Below are positions 55,901 through 59,080 of a DNA stretch of 64,000 nucleotides, piece after piece. The DNA comes from Apostichopus japonicus. Lineage: Eukaryota; Echinodermata; Holothuroidea; Aspidochirotida; Stichopodidae. Positions within the stretch are counted from its first letter, which is position 1. Each line of letters begins with the position of its first letter. A program made the translations under genes and the position numbers. Location of the stretch: NCBI RefSeq assembly GCF_037975245.1, contig NC_092562.1, positions 23,735,554 to 23,799,553 of the forward strand, in the 5' to 3' direction. Under the pieces are notes generated by a model. The model was not told the origin of the DNA. It ran no database searches and was given only the letters and a program-made list of their open reading frames with translations.

Positions 55901-57964
55901 AGAAGATCACAGCCCCAATATCCAAAAATGTCATCTTTTCTGTCATTTTCATATATTTTTCTGAAACTTTGACACAGTGCTATGTTAGCAGTATGTGGAG
56001 CATGTATACTTTCTTATTTTTAGGTTTTTATTGTGAACAAATGCTTAATGCTTATATTTCTAGAGGAAAGAATCTATTGCTAGTCAACAAAGTTGATACC
56101 ATACTTCTTCTAGAGCTTGTTCTTGATCAAGGTGTTAAGTTAAAGGGATCAAGGATATTTCACTAACGAATGTTTTCAAACATGGATACTCATACCATGG
56201 GCTTAAGCAGTTAATCATCGGGCTTAATTTGACTGCCTTTGAGCTAAGGCCTGACAGAGTATGTGAGGAGGCCAGGGGGATTCTCATCATGCAAAGAAGA
56301 AAGCTCCATTACTGTCTGTTTGCAGCTCCTGAAGAGAGTAGTGCAAGGAGGAAAGTAAAAAAAGAAAGAAAGATCGCCATTTTATCTACAACCTTAAAAT
56401 ATATTAAGCACACGGACCTCACACTGCCACCCCCACCCCTCCTCCATTCTTCTGAATGTAGGACAGATCTTCTGAAATGTGAAATCATGACCTGAAAAGT
56501 TACAATGGAGATAGCATGCCAAACCATAAGCTCCATTTCTGTCTTTTTGCAGCTCCTCAAGAGGGTTGTGATCAGAGGAAAGACAGGGCACAGTGATGGT
56601 GTTGATAACTCACAGAAGATCCGTTTCAAAGACACAGAGCCAAGTAAATAATTCTTACAGTTCTCTTTTGGTATTTTATTAAATGATATAATAATTTTTC
56701 AGATCAGGACACAAAAATTAGCTTTTCATCATGAAATTGTATGAAACATTATCCCCTGAGCCATTACTTTGCATTTATTAAATCTTTATAAGTACTTTTT
56801 GTAGTATTTTGTTGTCCAGACCTACCAAGTTTACTTATAACTCTGTTCTCTATTTTCTGAAGTTCTCTTTTAAAACGTAATTTCAGATAAATAAAATTTT
56901 ATCTCCTATTTAAGTTTTTTTATGCCTCATTTTCACAACTATTCCATTTTTCAAAGCTCATAGCGTCTTCATTAATGATATGTTTACTATTAGCATCAAC
57001 ATTTCGAAACTTATACCGATGATACCTCATCACCGGTCTTGTTTGCATAGTAAACACTAATTTGGCATTACCAATTCATGTCTCATAGGTATGTCTAATG
57101 TCTCATCAGTGTCACTGTTTTGCTCCTTTACAGATCATACTACCAGTTTCATCATTTGTAGCTCACTTGTCACTTTTAATACCTCATTTTCAATGATTTT
57201 GCCTCCTTTCTTAACCTGGTAAGGTACAGTCATTAAACAAAAGACTTACAAAAGTTTGTTGTCTTGCAGATGACAGGGGCAGTATCTTCCTGTCAAGTGA
57301 GACCAGCTCAGGCTATTCCAATTACATCAATGCTACTGGATATCGAGTGAGTAGTGGTTCTAATTAATGTCCACAAAAAATCAACAGTTTACTTTTTTCT
57401 AATTTTTTGGACGATCCTCCAAAATATTTGGCAACCCATCAAAGGGCCAGAAGCCCCAGCTTGATACCATGGCTCAAAATGAGCAAACCCTCAATTTAGG
57501 AAAATCTGAGACAAACAAGAGCAAGGAACAGTGTATCAAAGTATCATGATACAATATACCCTTGAGAAATGTATATATTGTAGACAAATATATGGATAAA
57601 TGGAATGAATGGTGGATTAAGTACAGATGACAATACCAATTGTTGCTATAACCGAATCAATGATGGATGAGAAGGGAACATTTATGGTTTACAGTCTTTT
57701 TTTCATTTTTTTACATACATAAGACCAATTGTATCCTTTACTAACAGGCAGGCAAATAAATTTCTACCTGATAAATTCACAAATACAAGATGTCTTGAAA
57801 CTTTTATCTATGATTTCCCGTTTTAACAGAGTTTAAAAAAGAGGACTGCATTCATCACCACACAGTCCCCATTGCCTAACACAGTTGAGGACTTCTGGTG
57901 TCTCATTCAAGACTGGAAGTGCCCCATCATTGTTATGTTGAATAAACTGGATCTAGAAGACAAG
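1637..57964 (+). CDS. Receptor-type protein tyrosine phosphatase with Tie-like ectodomain (gene span; 25 exons, partial at both ends)
   Basis: A type I membrane receptor predicted to bind a ligand outside the cell and remove phosphate from phosphotyrosine inside it. Numbering residues within the window-coded part: Ig 1-108, Ig 109-193, EGF-like 194-433 (five), Ig 434-533, FN3 534-754 (two), transmembrane segment about 757-785, juxtamembrane tail about 786-895, PTP domain 1 about 896-1170, start of PTP domain 2 1171-1271. The exons join in one frame with GT donors and AG acceptors, and no stop interrupts them. Module order and EGF sequence match Tie receptor kinases, but the kinase is replaced by tandem PTP domains. 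Signal peptide and first exons lie left of the window; the rest of domain 2 lies to the right. Alternative splicing cannot be judged. The family is certain; the Tie relationship of the ectodomain is strong but based on recognised pattern, not a search. Confidence 0.9.
1961..6650. other. Intron, 4.7 kb
   Basis: Non-coding, AT-rich. It holds a short (TG)n run near 2595-2608, C or G homopolymer runs near 3646-3657, 4180-4190 and 4376-4398, and an imperfect GTAAAGTAT short tandem just before the acceptor (6596-6625). The open frames here are short and match no module I recognise. Confidence 0.6.
6651..6905 (+). CDS. Exon: second Ig-like module of the receptor
   Basis: 255 nt, phase 1-1. It codes an Ig domain with the C-strand tryptophan (YHWRINGS) and the F-strand DNGLYECHIG, the standard D-x-G-x-Y-x-C Ig signature. 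The donor gtaaga at 6906 lies only 22 bp before the left end of a DIRS element, so the splice site has mobile DNA almost against it but is itself intact. Confidence 0.9.
8337..8413. repeat. 17-bp minisatellite in the DIRS copy 1 gag
   Basis: The unit ggcgagaccccgggtcc is repeated four to five times head to tail with a last degenerate copy. 17 is not a multiple of three, so the array cycles through all frames. Copy 2 has no such array. Confidence 0.9.
8590..8770. repeat. Tandem repeat of about 110 bp in the gag remnant
   Basis: Successive blocks share the string gggaacc/agcc..acgagatta followed by ggcccccagaacggggtagcag (near 8640 and 8738) and the segment around cccgcagat. About two full units and a partial third are visible, diverged by point changes. 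Confidence 0.7.
9391..9481. repeat. Three copies of an imperfect palindrome TTGGCAAA(C/G)TGCCAGGAA
   Basis: Copies begin near 9391, 9426 and 9464, spaced about 35 to 38 bp apart. Each has the TTGGC...GCCA symmetry of a nuclear factor I site. No gene starts nearby, so a regulatory role is unsupported; this may be a small tandem repeat. Confidence 0.55.
10225..10480 (+). mobile_element. tRNA-derived SINE, full-length-like copy
   Basis: The head (10231-10300) looks like a tRNA: A box TTAGCTCAGTGG at 10241-10252 and a T-arm-like B box around gggtcaagtca at 10286-10296. A non-tRNA body follows, from caagattaatgtatgt to cttcttcacaagttcc, then a tail of atac/acaaatac repeats near 10455-10480. The same body without the head recurs at 24206-24350. 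It is not a functional tRNA gene: the arms do not pair fully and the B box is degenerate. Confidence 0.75.
10567..10818 (+). mobile_element. Second tRNA-derived SINE-like element
   Basis: The A-box-like GTGGTCAAGTGGT (10574-10586) and B-box-like caggttttagtcc (about 10617-10629) have pol III promoter spacing. The body includes ttccttgggcaaggcacttt, a string I recognise from dispersed SINE tails of marine invertebrates, and ends in a TATT-rich tail at about 10798-10818. It is a different family from the unit just upstream. Confidence 0.65.
11110..11560 (+). pseudogene. RNase H remnant of DIRS copy 1
   Basis: It aligns by eye with 18895-19340 of copy 2: a degenerate first catalytic region near 11150, then ILSDNTMVV (about 11219) matching FTDNTTVVAYINRQGG, then the ADAL..G block (about 11390). 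Frame breaks separate the pieces. Confidence 0.75.
11690..12535 (+). pseudogene. Tyrosine recombinase remnant of DIRS copy 1
   Basis: It matches 19880-20699 of copy 2: IKGMANRRPGVRQLAPS, LAALTKKTLF, SSVAEDKRWCPIRALKWYL, then the region homologous to HDVRGVAAS (here HDISGVLAY) and KTPTTFIACYL. The arginine of the H-x-x-R motif is lost, and a TGA and frame changes interrupt the reading frame. It cannot be catalytic. Confidence 0.8.
12529..12626. repeat. Internal complementary region of DIRS copy 1
   Basis: This is the inverse complement of the right end joined to the left end of the element, as at 20692-20790 in copy 2. This structure is diagnostic of DIRS elements, where it serves in circular-intermediate formation. 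Confidence 0.85.
13250..13954. repeat. Intron DNA with diverged tandem-type repeat
   Basis: Contains the recurring pattern of a short a-a-g-c/t-ttggta phrase followed within about 20 bp by ccccatga or cccatga (13735-13790), also seen at 14765-14830 and 21505-21545. It appears to be host repeat sequence into which the DIRS copies inserted. Confidence 0.45.
13955..14740 (+). mobile_element. Short DIRS deletion derivative, copy 3
   Basis: It begins atttacttcgttccccgctt, a diverged form of the DIRS left end, and keeps the leader block with ctgataagtatcc and gggagttttggggg (14222-14264). It ends gagacaggtaagcgggtcac...ccagtaagttttataat, the DIRS right-end motif. It has no gag, pol or recombinase. 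It belongs to a subfamily distinct from copies 1 and 2, judging by the many differences in the terminal repeat. Confidence 0.7.
15043..15161 (+). repeat. Left inverted terminal repeat of DIRS copy 2
   Basis: It starts gcttacctgtctcctcac and runs past ggaccccccttccggtcc. It is the exact reverse complement of about 21266-21384. The outermost 15 bp (atttacttcgctcct) are unique to the left end. Confidence 0.9.
15653..17818 (+). CDS. DIRS ORF1, gag-like protein, 721 aa, intact
   Basis: Uninterrupted frame from MSRNPLKC. Residues 8-42 hold four Cys pairs or singles (CINC, CPKCRSC, CLVC), a possible zinc-binding cluster. Residues about 80-130 are Glu/Arg-rich, and about 190-280 is a serine/arginine-rich segment (RRRSRSRSRE, RRPRRERSGSHTRSPRRR) like that of SR splicing factors. 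Residues about 375-620 form a predicted globular part (LITRAADIFRRHLGF, DRFEAIANKTKWTAFPAR, FARIATRSVKARRQNIVSAI), probably the structural gag core. The tail is Pro/Arg-rich. The frame ends GGD-stop, where pol is already open in another frame. Role in particle formation is inferred from position only. Confidence 0.85.
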   Translation: MSRNPLKCINCSMFRPGRAWDEHDLCPKCRSCTRRDPCLVCIKFTPAQWQDIDLWLDGLHSKLQGRLDSIPSAIGAPEVPGITGDREEEGLVEREVEESGQERAEGEKEVEREERERERIPLTAPATSGSVTARGKGRSKGKAPAKKRPPKQRHSSAGLETPSQSGPQLHKPTERGPPAVGGSGPKERVTEGTRRRSRSRSREPDREPERRVPTEIPARESRERESSRRPRRERSGSHTRSPRRRERKRYSPISDESSDSSDDGYRRSKRRLRSPRRRQEEEPAWLSKLTGLLRPLLEQRTSTVADVAPGPTSPVPTMTPPPAPDPDALDCRASVNLSGLEDEGEPIDPDPLDYDPMEDSFGHNYEPEEAPVTGGVLPQELITRAADIFRRHLGFEEPETQLQKAGRVSKLTATGEASYKPKTTVPVDATCYDRFEAIANKTKWTAFPARADRAVRVPDEAWRDLFRSPTIPQEAKERLKAEQGASSTHVFKTPDQRKLEELLVEVDMAARSGMKFASVLMLSAEVLMRHHQQLPEDSSQVSRDEAGQLLLLLGPLVRLAYDQFARIATRSVKARRQNIVSAIHWPSTEAKDRMLELPILGEDLFVGCFQKKLQEEVARRETLAKSEFRPPPTQRTRPFRPRESRAPRGTRAAPAKSMSKGVSEAEAGGQPSVRPAPGPPEEAEARRRPDGTATAPFLDQRSPPGPRGAHLTAAIPPVGGD
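17773..20699 (+). pseudogene. DIRS pol: reverse transcriptase, RNase H, methyltransferase-like region, tyrosine recombinase (disabled)
   Basis: RT begins in the frame reading FSQQWEFIGGDKWVLDTVRH and continues with SSFFLTKKRDGSWRPILNLK. A one-base loss near 18180-18190 moves it to the frame of VDLRDAYLHI and ALPFGIATAPRTFTR. A TAA at 18396-18398 lies one codon before VYLDDWL (catalytic YLDD, 18402-18413). RNase H: TTDASLSGWG, FTDNTTVVAYINRQGG, ADALSRG. The next block (IDLFATHKNNKL, DAYIFPPL) resembles the methyltransferase-like region of DIRS elements. Frame changes occur near 19460 and near 19675. The recombinase keeps its Arg (ARRRSCLHAL), HDVR (20472-20483), the Trp of AAAWRT and the Tyr of ACYLTD (20580-20582). 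At least four lesions make this copy non-autonomous. Confidence 0.9.
20692..20790. repeat. Internal complementary region of DIRS copy 2
   Basis: Read on the minus strand it gives the element's right end (ggagacaggtaagctcgtca ... ttttggaat) directly joined to its left end (atttacttcgctcctcgctt ... cttagcacc). The recombinase stop codon (20697-20699) lies inside it. This is the DIRS hallmark thought to template closure of the circular intermediate, and it fixes the element ends at about 15028 and 21417. Confidence 0.93.
21266..21417 (-). repeat. Right inverted terminal repeat of DIRS copy 2
   Basis: Reverse complement of 15043-15161, followed outward by an extra 33 bp (gtcactcgtaaatatccaaa and on to ttttggaat) absent from the left end. 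Together with the left end it accounts for the whole internal complementary region. Confidence 0.9.
21899..22078 (+). repeat. Dispersed repeat, copy A
   Basis: Shares ttgttctacctttgttttgt, then atgtcaatgtcatcaacat, then gcgctgtaatgtatatttag and gaggcaacaattaacataaa with copy B at 23562-23715, in the same orientation. No coding potential; element type unknown. Confidence 0.7.
23562..23715 (+). repeat. Dispersed repeat, copy B
   Basis: A direct, diverged copy of 21899-22078 lying 1.6 kb downstream, with several small gaps. It ends at aacataaatc like copy A, which suggests a shared 3' boundary. Confidence 0.7.
24206..24350 (+). mobile_element. SINE fragment lacking the tRNA head
   Basis: Body sequence from ccaagattaatgtatgt through cagcttgcggctttgataag to cttcttcgcaagttcc, a diverged copy of 10303-10433. 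The tRNA-like head and repeat tail are missing. A truncated relative of the SINE inside DIRS copy 1. Confidence 0.75.
24618..24752 (+). CDS. Exon: EGF-like module 1 (Tie-type)
   Basis: 135 nt, phase 1-1, 45 residues. The core CDICYNGGVCDDETGRC then CICAPGFMGQNC is close to the first EGF-like repeat of Tie receptors, including the YNGGVC and APGFMG phrases. Disulfide-bonded extracellular module. Confidence 0.9.
25465..25620 (+). CDS. Exon: EGF-like module 2 (Tie-type)
   Basis: 156 nt, phase 1-1, 52 residues. FGYSCEFEC, then FCLIDPFGCRCNSGF, is the distinctive longer second EGF-like repeat of Tie receptors (FCL-x-DP-(F/Y)-GC-x-C). It follows module 1 after a 712-bp intron. Confidence 0.9.
26644..26778 (+). 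CDS. Exon: EGF-like module 3
   Basis: 135 nt, phase 1-1, 45 residues: CEPGKFGAGCLQDCHC, then CNRFTGECDTGHC. The C-x-x-G-x-(F/Y)-G-x-x-C start is typical of laminin/Tie-type EGF repeats. An NGS glycosylation site lies near the end. Confidence 0.9.
28992..29922. mobile_element. Non-autonomous hAT-like element with internal tandem repeat
   Basis: The ends are inverted repeats: CATAGGGGTAGGAG on the left, and CATAGGCGTAGGAG read inward from the right. The element is flanked by an identical 8-bp duplication ATTGGATT (28984-28991 and 29923-29930), the size made by hAT transposases. Inside, an approximately 80 to 85 bp unit is repeated. A G run follows the left end and C runs precede the right end. 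No transposase is encoded, so it depends on an enzyme elsewhere. Confidence 0.85.
29569..29876. repeat. Tandem repeat of about 80 to 85 bp inside the hAT-like element
   Basis: Four copies of a unit containing gtaggtgcccgaaaaattct, cattgcccgaattttcacca-like text and gaaaaacacattgcaaatta, starting near 29569, 29654, 29734 and 29817. A partial, rearranged copy lies at 29230-29275. Confidence 0.85.
30951..31340. repeat. Tandem repeat, period about 146 bp
   Basis: Units start near 30951, 31096 and 31241 with acgatatct(g/c)aagaaggga or a decayed form. They share tcatatttggtgt, agaccacattgag-like text, gaagcctgttg and gggtcaaat. About 2.7 units, well diverged. Confidence 0.75.
31670..31825 (+). CDS. 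Exon: EGF-like module 4
   Basis: 156 nt, phase 1-1, 52 residues: VCPMGYYGNQCTDKCLC, then GGAVCDKNSGRC, then CAPGSVLDPNGQSC. EGF-like by Cys spacing, with a longer last loop. Confidence 0.9.
   Translation, partial: FLMFVQWVTMVTNVQINVCVLVVLFVIRIQEDVKIPAVLQAQCWIQMASPV
32723..32860 (+). CDS. Exon: EGF-like module 5
   Basis: 138 nt, phase 1-1, 46 residues: CQAGFFGDNCTKECHC, then CDRVTGEC, then CCKNQW. It resembles module 3 (C-x-x-G-x-F-G, ECHC, R-x-TGEC), which suggests these two arose by duplication. Confidence 0.88.
33301..33600 (+). CDS. Exon: third Ig-like module
   Basis: 300 nt, phase 1-1, 100 residues. Cys and Trp pairs (WSVTCWV and AGETYYCVIQ) give an Ig fold with the F-strand TYYC. Several N-glycosylation motifs (NVT, NKT, NLS, NTT). 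The place between the EGF repeats and FN3 modules matches the third Ig domain of Tie receptors. Confidence 0.88.
33601..35113. other. Intron, 1.5 kb
   Basis: AT-rich, with no repeat or exon recognised apart from an A/G-rich stretch near 35030-35048. Confidence 0.6.
35114..35428 (+). CDS. Exon: FN3 module 1
   Basis: 315 nt, phase 1-1, 105 residues. FN3 hallmarks: SVTIKWRAW (B-strand Trp), VVSYIVYYRK (C strand), and the L-x-x-x-T-x-Y block LEEDTIYAFSVSAV. A whole FN3 domain sits in one exon. Confidence 0.92.
36061..36128 (+). CDS. Exon: FN3 module 2, first part
   Basis: 68 nt, phase 1 in and 0 out. It codes the A and B strands, LITPTDVIVTVTGLNQLNVT then W. The intron splits the domain after the B strand, a common position in FN3 domains. 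Confidence 0.9.
36535..36814 (+). CDS. Exon: FN3 module 2, second part, and stalk
   Basis: 280 nt, phase 0 in and 1 out. GYTIYYKVDGSS (C strand) and LEPGENYTFMVSLTT (E-F loop and F strand) complete the FN3 fold. It ends in a short Ser/Thr-rich stalk with two MSSTSTP/R repeats that could be O-glycosylated. Confidence 0.92.
36882..37025 (+). pseudogene. Decayed duplicate of the FN3 module 2 exon
   Basis: It starts after a copy of the same acceptor (gatcaatag) and repeats the exon sequence: cttgcagtactgggataact, then aactacaaggtggatgg, then atcatcgaaggacttgagcc. A deletion after the SS codons shifts the frame and produces a stop, and homology ends at about 37025. A non-functional tandem exon duplicate 347 bp downstream of the parent. 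Confidence 0.85.
37748..37847 (+). CDS. Exon: transmembrane segment
   Basis: About 100 nt, phase 1 in and 2 out (end accurate to 1 nt). It codes EKMPGPTP, then a helix of about 24 uncharged residues (IIALFVIIPLAVLLIIILLV and beyond), then FILYR. Together with the next exon's RRKTSK it gives a positive-inside stop-transfer signal, so the PTP domains are cytoplasmic. Confidence 0.93.
38289..38362 (+). CDS. Exon: juxtamembrane segment
   Basis: 74 nt, phase 2 in and 1 out. The basic start RRKTSK is followed by PPQPRFTPSYSNPVSTNDE. Pro-rich, likely disordered. Confidence 0.85.
38363..40370. other. Intron, 2.0 kb
   Basis: Holds the second TTAA MITE copy (38940-39123). The remainder is AT-rich, and the open frames near 39398-40007 show no recognisable domain and no conserved splice context. 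Confidence 0.6.
38940..39123. mobile_element. TTAA-type MITE, copy 2
   Basis: Flanked by TTAA on both sides (38940-38943 and 39120-39123). Ends: AGGCATTGAAGACTCGC on the left, and AGGGTGTGAAGACTCCCGC read in from the right. The body (ctgggatcgatggtggtgtc, cacctcattcgaaactaggt) is the reverse complement of part of 799-1170. 184 bp, non-coding. Confidence 0.8.
40371..40612 (+). CDS. Exon: cytoplasmic linker to PTP domain 1
   Basis: 242 nt, phase 1 in and 0 out. It has tyrosines in possible docking contexts (NNTYEVPDI, DETYTNLPSS) and then helical SDLEEYYRRNKQNLVQEFQ, which corresponds to the N-terminal helices preceding a receptor PTP domain. Confidence 0.88.
40613..42949. other. Intron, 2.3 kb
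   Basis: AT-rich. A G run lies near 40767-40780, and a purine-rich stretch near 42320-42365. No exon or known mobile element recognised. Confidence 0.6.
42950..43037 (+). CDS. Exon: PTP domain 1, N-terminal KNRF region
   Basis: 88 nt, phase 0 in and 1 out: LLRKGQQFPWTVGDKEGNRK then KNRFRKMFT. KNRF corresponds to the phosphotyrosine recognition loop KNRY of classical PTPs. Confidence 0.92.
43451..43473. repeat. (GATT)n microsatellite
   Basis: Five and a half uninterrupted GATT units in the intron after the KNRF exon. Confidence 0.9.
44008..44084 (+). CDS. Exon: PTP domain 1, YDHSRV block
   Basis: 77 nt, phase 1 in and 0 out: (Y)DHSRVVLEKL then DSDYYNASYIL, equivalent to the conserved D-x-x-R-V-x-L and DYINAN-(F/Y)-I motifs. 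Confidence 0.93.
44281..44317 (+). CDS. Exon: PTP domain 1, short exon
   Basis: 37 nt, phase 0 in and 1 out: DQRGETSLIASQ, the strand usually reading (F/Y)IA-(T/C)-Q before the PNT/PL motif. Accepted because its splice sites and phases fit the neighbours exactly. Confidence 0.88.
45156..45253 (+). CDS. Exon: PTP domain 1, DFWR block
   Basis: 98 nt, phase 1 in and 0 out: APNKASLNDFWRLIWQEKVS then TIVMLTNLTEDGK. DFWR...(I/V)VMLT is the standard PTP core motif. Confidence 0.94.
46045..46170 (+). CDS. Exon: PTP domain 1, QYWP block
   Basis: 126 nt, phase 0-0. DRCTQYWPNHEGG is the KC-x-x-YWP motif, followed by the beta strands TFGTIVVSW and FDVKELHVVT. Confidence 0.94.
46808..46956 (+). CDS. Exon: PTP domain 1, WPD loop and catalytic cysteine
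   Basis: 149 nt, phase 0 in and 2 out. VFQLHYTSWPDRDVPTD contains the WPD loop with the general acid Asp. The exon ends VLIHC plus two bases of the next serine codon, so the catalytic Cys is the last complete codon. The following 8.1 kb intron interrupts the HC-S junction. Confidence 0.96.
48318..48391. repeat. Subterminal palindromic motifs, left end of Harbinger
   Basis: actaagatgcgtctta occurs at 48318-48333 and again at 48376-48391. AAGATGCGTCTT is nearly self-complementary. A third copy lies at 54630-54645 near the right end. Candidate binding sites for the Myb-like partner (inference). Confidence 0.75.
48495..51152 (+). pseudogene. Harbinger Myb/SANT-like accessory gene (NAIF1-like), frameshifted
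   Basis: Exons: 48495-48503 (MGK), 49412-49545 (EKRKRCPDFSEVETLTSVEF and on, ending KMKE), 49951 to about 50072 (NWKKAAAVLQTVGG, VRKKWRDLASKAK), about 50419-50527 (GGPPVLEDPLYDK, then LGVLAKEVVCGILSEDDM), and 50871-51152 (ETICSDES to NMQDT, stop). The second and third code a Myb_DNA-bind-type trihelix with Trp residues (NWKK, KKWRDL). Between LYDK and LGVL one base is missing at about 50458-50460, which puts a TAG into the original frame. The last exon is a helical C-terminal region (QEELLAIQRAKLAAKKEQ). The exact end of exon 3 is uncertain. In related elements this protein brings the transposase into the nucleus and to the DNA ends. Confidence 0.82.
51430..52175 (+). mobile_element. Penelope-like element 3' fragment with GIY-YIG domain
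   Basis: The open stretch 51442-51768 reads NVIYLISCRVCSIQYVGE, the N-terminal GIY-YIG nuclease motif (here IYL...YVG), then VAEHFNSPNHTINDM, RITRERRWMKCLRT and HGLNIQE, the pattern I know from the endonuclease of Penelope-like elements. Downstream, after a pyrimidine-rich tract, SEEDPARIEAAG (near 52100) looks like trailing sequence of the same element type. The reverse transcriptase is absent: a 5'-truncated insertion nested inside the Harbinger element. Confidence 0.75.
51781..52020. repeat. Pyrimidine-rich tract
   Basis: About 240 bp of almost pure C/T on the plus strand, starting with a 14-C run near 51796. The open frames across it are compositional. Confidence 0.85.
53030..54435 (-). 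CDS. Harbinger transposase (DDE, HARBI1-like), two exons
   Basis: Exon 1 54435 to 53679 and exon 2 53313 to 53030, joined by a 365-bp intron (donor gtatgt, acceptor cacagag), give about 346 residues, the usual Harbinger length. Start MAALQMILGERV. Residues about 40-130 are the helical N-terminal domain (FRFTRRG-like, KASACRIVRR). DDE catalytic core: first Asp in VSAVDCTHV, second in GSAHDSRI/FLIGDSGYPL (the GDSGYPL Asp is catalytic), Glu in TRVFIEQVNGQLNMKFPCL across the exon 2 start. No stop or frame break was seen, so it may still be functional although its partner gene is not. It lies antisense to the host receptor. Confidence 0.92.
55103..55238 (+). CDS. Exon: PTP domain 1, signature loop and Q-loop
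   Basis: 136 nt, phase 2 in and 0 out. Together with the previous exon it makes HCSAGVGRTG, the P-loop with catalytic Cys and Arg intact, then TFISIYCLMEV, and RKNRINMVQTE, the Q-loop region with the conserved Gln. Confidence 0.96.
55685..55807 (+). CDS. Exon: end of PTP domain 1 and interdomain linker
   Basis: 123 nt, phase 0-0: TQYNFIYESLVDFYLT (QY-x-F-(I/V)-(Y/H) motif) closes domain 1. HTEIPVQNLESQLNTKDALT is the linker to domain 2. Confidence 0.93.
56326..56358 (+). pseudogene. Decayed duplicate of the first domain 2 exon
   Basis: After a matching acceptor (ctgtttgcag) it reads LLKRVVQGGK and then TAA at 56356-56358, against LLKRVVIRGKTG in the real exon at 56553. The flanking aagctccatt(a/t)ctgtct is duplicated too. 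If spliced in, it would end the protein after domain 1. Confidence 0.8.
56553..56643 (+). CDS. Exon: PTP domain 2, start
   Basis: 91 nt, phase 0 in and 1 out: LLKRVVIRGKTGHSDGVDNS, then QKIRFKDTEP. It sits where receptor PTPs begin their membrane-distal domain, but the KNR motif is not recognisable. Confidence 0.85.
57270..57346 (+). CDS. Exon: PTP domain 2, NYINA block
   Basis: 77 nt, phase 1 in and 0 out: (N)DRGSIFLSSETSS, then GYSNYINATGYR, equivalent to the DYINA motif. Confidence 0.88.
57830..57964 (+). CDS. Exon: PTP domain 2, PNTVEDFW block
   Basis: 135 nt, phase 0-0: KKRTAFITTQSPLPNTVEDF, then WCLIQDWKCPIIVMLNKL. This corresponds to FI-x-TQ-x-PL-x-x-T-x-x-DFW and IVML. It is the last exon visible; the WPD and Cys-loop exons are beyond the right edge, so catalytic competence of domain 2 is unknown. 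Confidence 0.92.
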
Positions 57965-59080
57965 GTAACAATCTTGTTTTCAATTTGATGTATGCACGGG
58001 TTGTGGGGCTCTTTTCTTTAACAGTAGTTTCTATTCAATTGTGAAATATATTCTCTACAATTTTGCAAACTGTTAAGCTAAACTCACAGAGTGGAGAGGG
58101 TATTTGTGTTTATTTAACATTAACCTCTCTACATGCGAAGTGTGCACATTTCAAGGAGTTTGGTTGTCAAGTGAAACATTTCCATATCTGTAGCCAGTTT
58201 CCATGACTGCAAATTAGCTTTCATTTGCTAGTAACATTAAATTTCTAATATTCATGGAAATTTTCTAGTTGGAGAGGACATTTGCTTCCCTGTCCTACTC
58301 ATCCAATTTGACACCCAGTCCACTCCCACCCCCCCCCCCCGCCCCACAACCCTCACCAGTGGCAAAATTGTAAATTATGTTATATGTGAAGAAGTAGTGA
58401 AAACAAGTATTGTCAAGCTGTAACAGATACTGAAACCTGAAATAGCTGTGTTTGCATTTGTTTAGCAATTGTGAGTACAAATTGTAACAATCGGCTATTT
58501 TTAGTGAATGTTTGAAGTATCTGAAAGACCTTTTAAACTGTTAAATTCCTAGAGCACAGACAGTTGTTAATTTGAAGTAGTCTAAATTCTTCCCACTGCT
58601 TACGTGTAAAGTGATATAATAGATAGTACAAACATGAAACTAGCCTGATTTCCTGTCCATTGGAAACAGCTTAATTTAATCAATTATATTTTTAAACTTA
58701 TAATACCGACAATTATACTTGTCACAAAGTGTAGAAAGCTTTATCACTTTATCTTCATTTTTTCTCATTTGCTTTATTATGCTGCCTTCTGCTAAAGCTT
58801 TTGGGTGAGTTGTGTTTATGTTGCAATATATCATTCATTAATCTATCGCATGATTCTAACTTTTCATCCTGAAATCCCTCTTTGGGTCAATAGGTACCAA
58901 TTTTTGCTTTCATTGTTTGGTTTTCTATTTGTTTACTTGTTTTCATGTAAAAGTTGTTTGCATGTTACTTTTATGGTAACCAGCATTTCCAGAGTCAAGT
59001 TGCCTCCTATCTATAGAAAACTTCTCACTCTGTTGTGATATCATTTTCTGTTCCTCATTAGATCAGTTTACTGTGCAATC

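Noticed and set aside
56229-56495. 88-codon open frame near PTP domain 2
   Set aside because: Different frame over the decayed duplicate exon and flanking low-complexity DNA; no support as a product.
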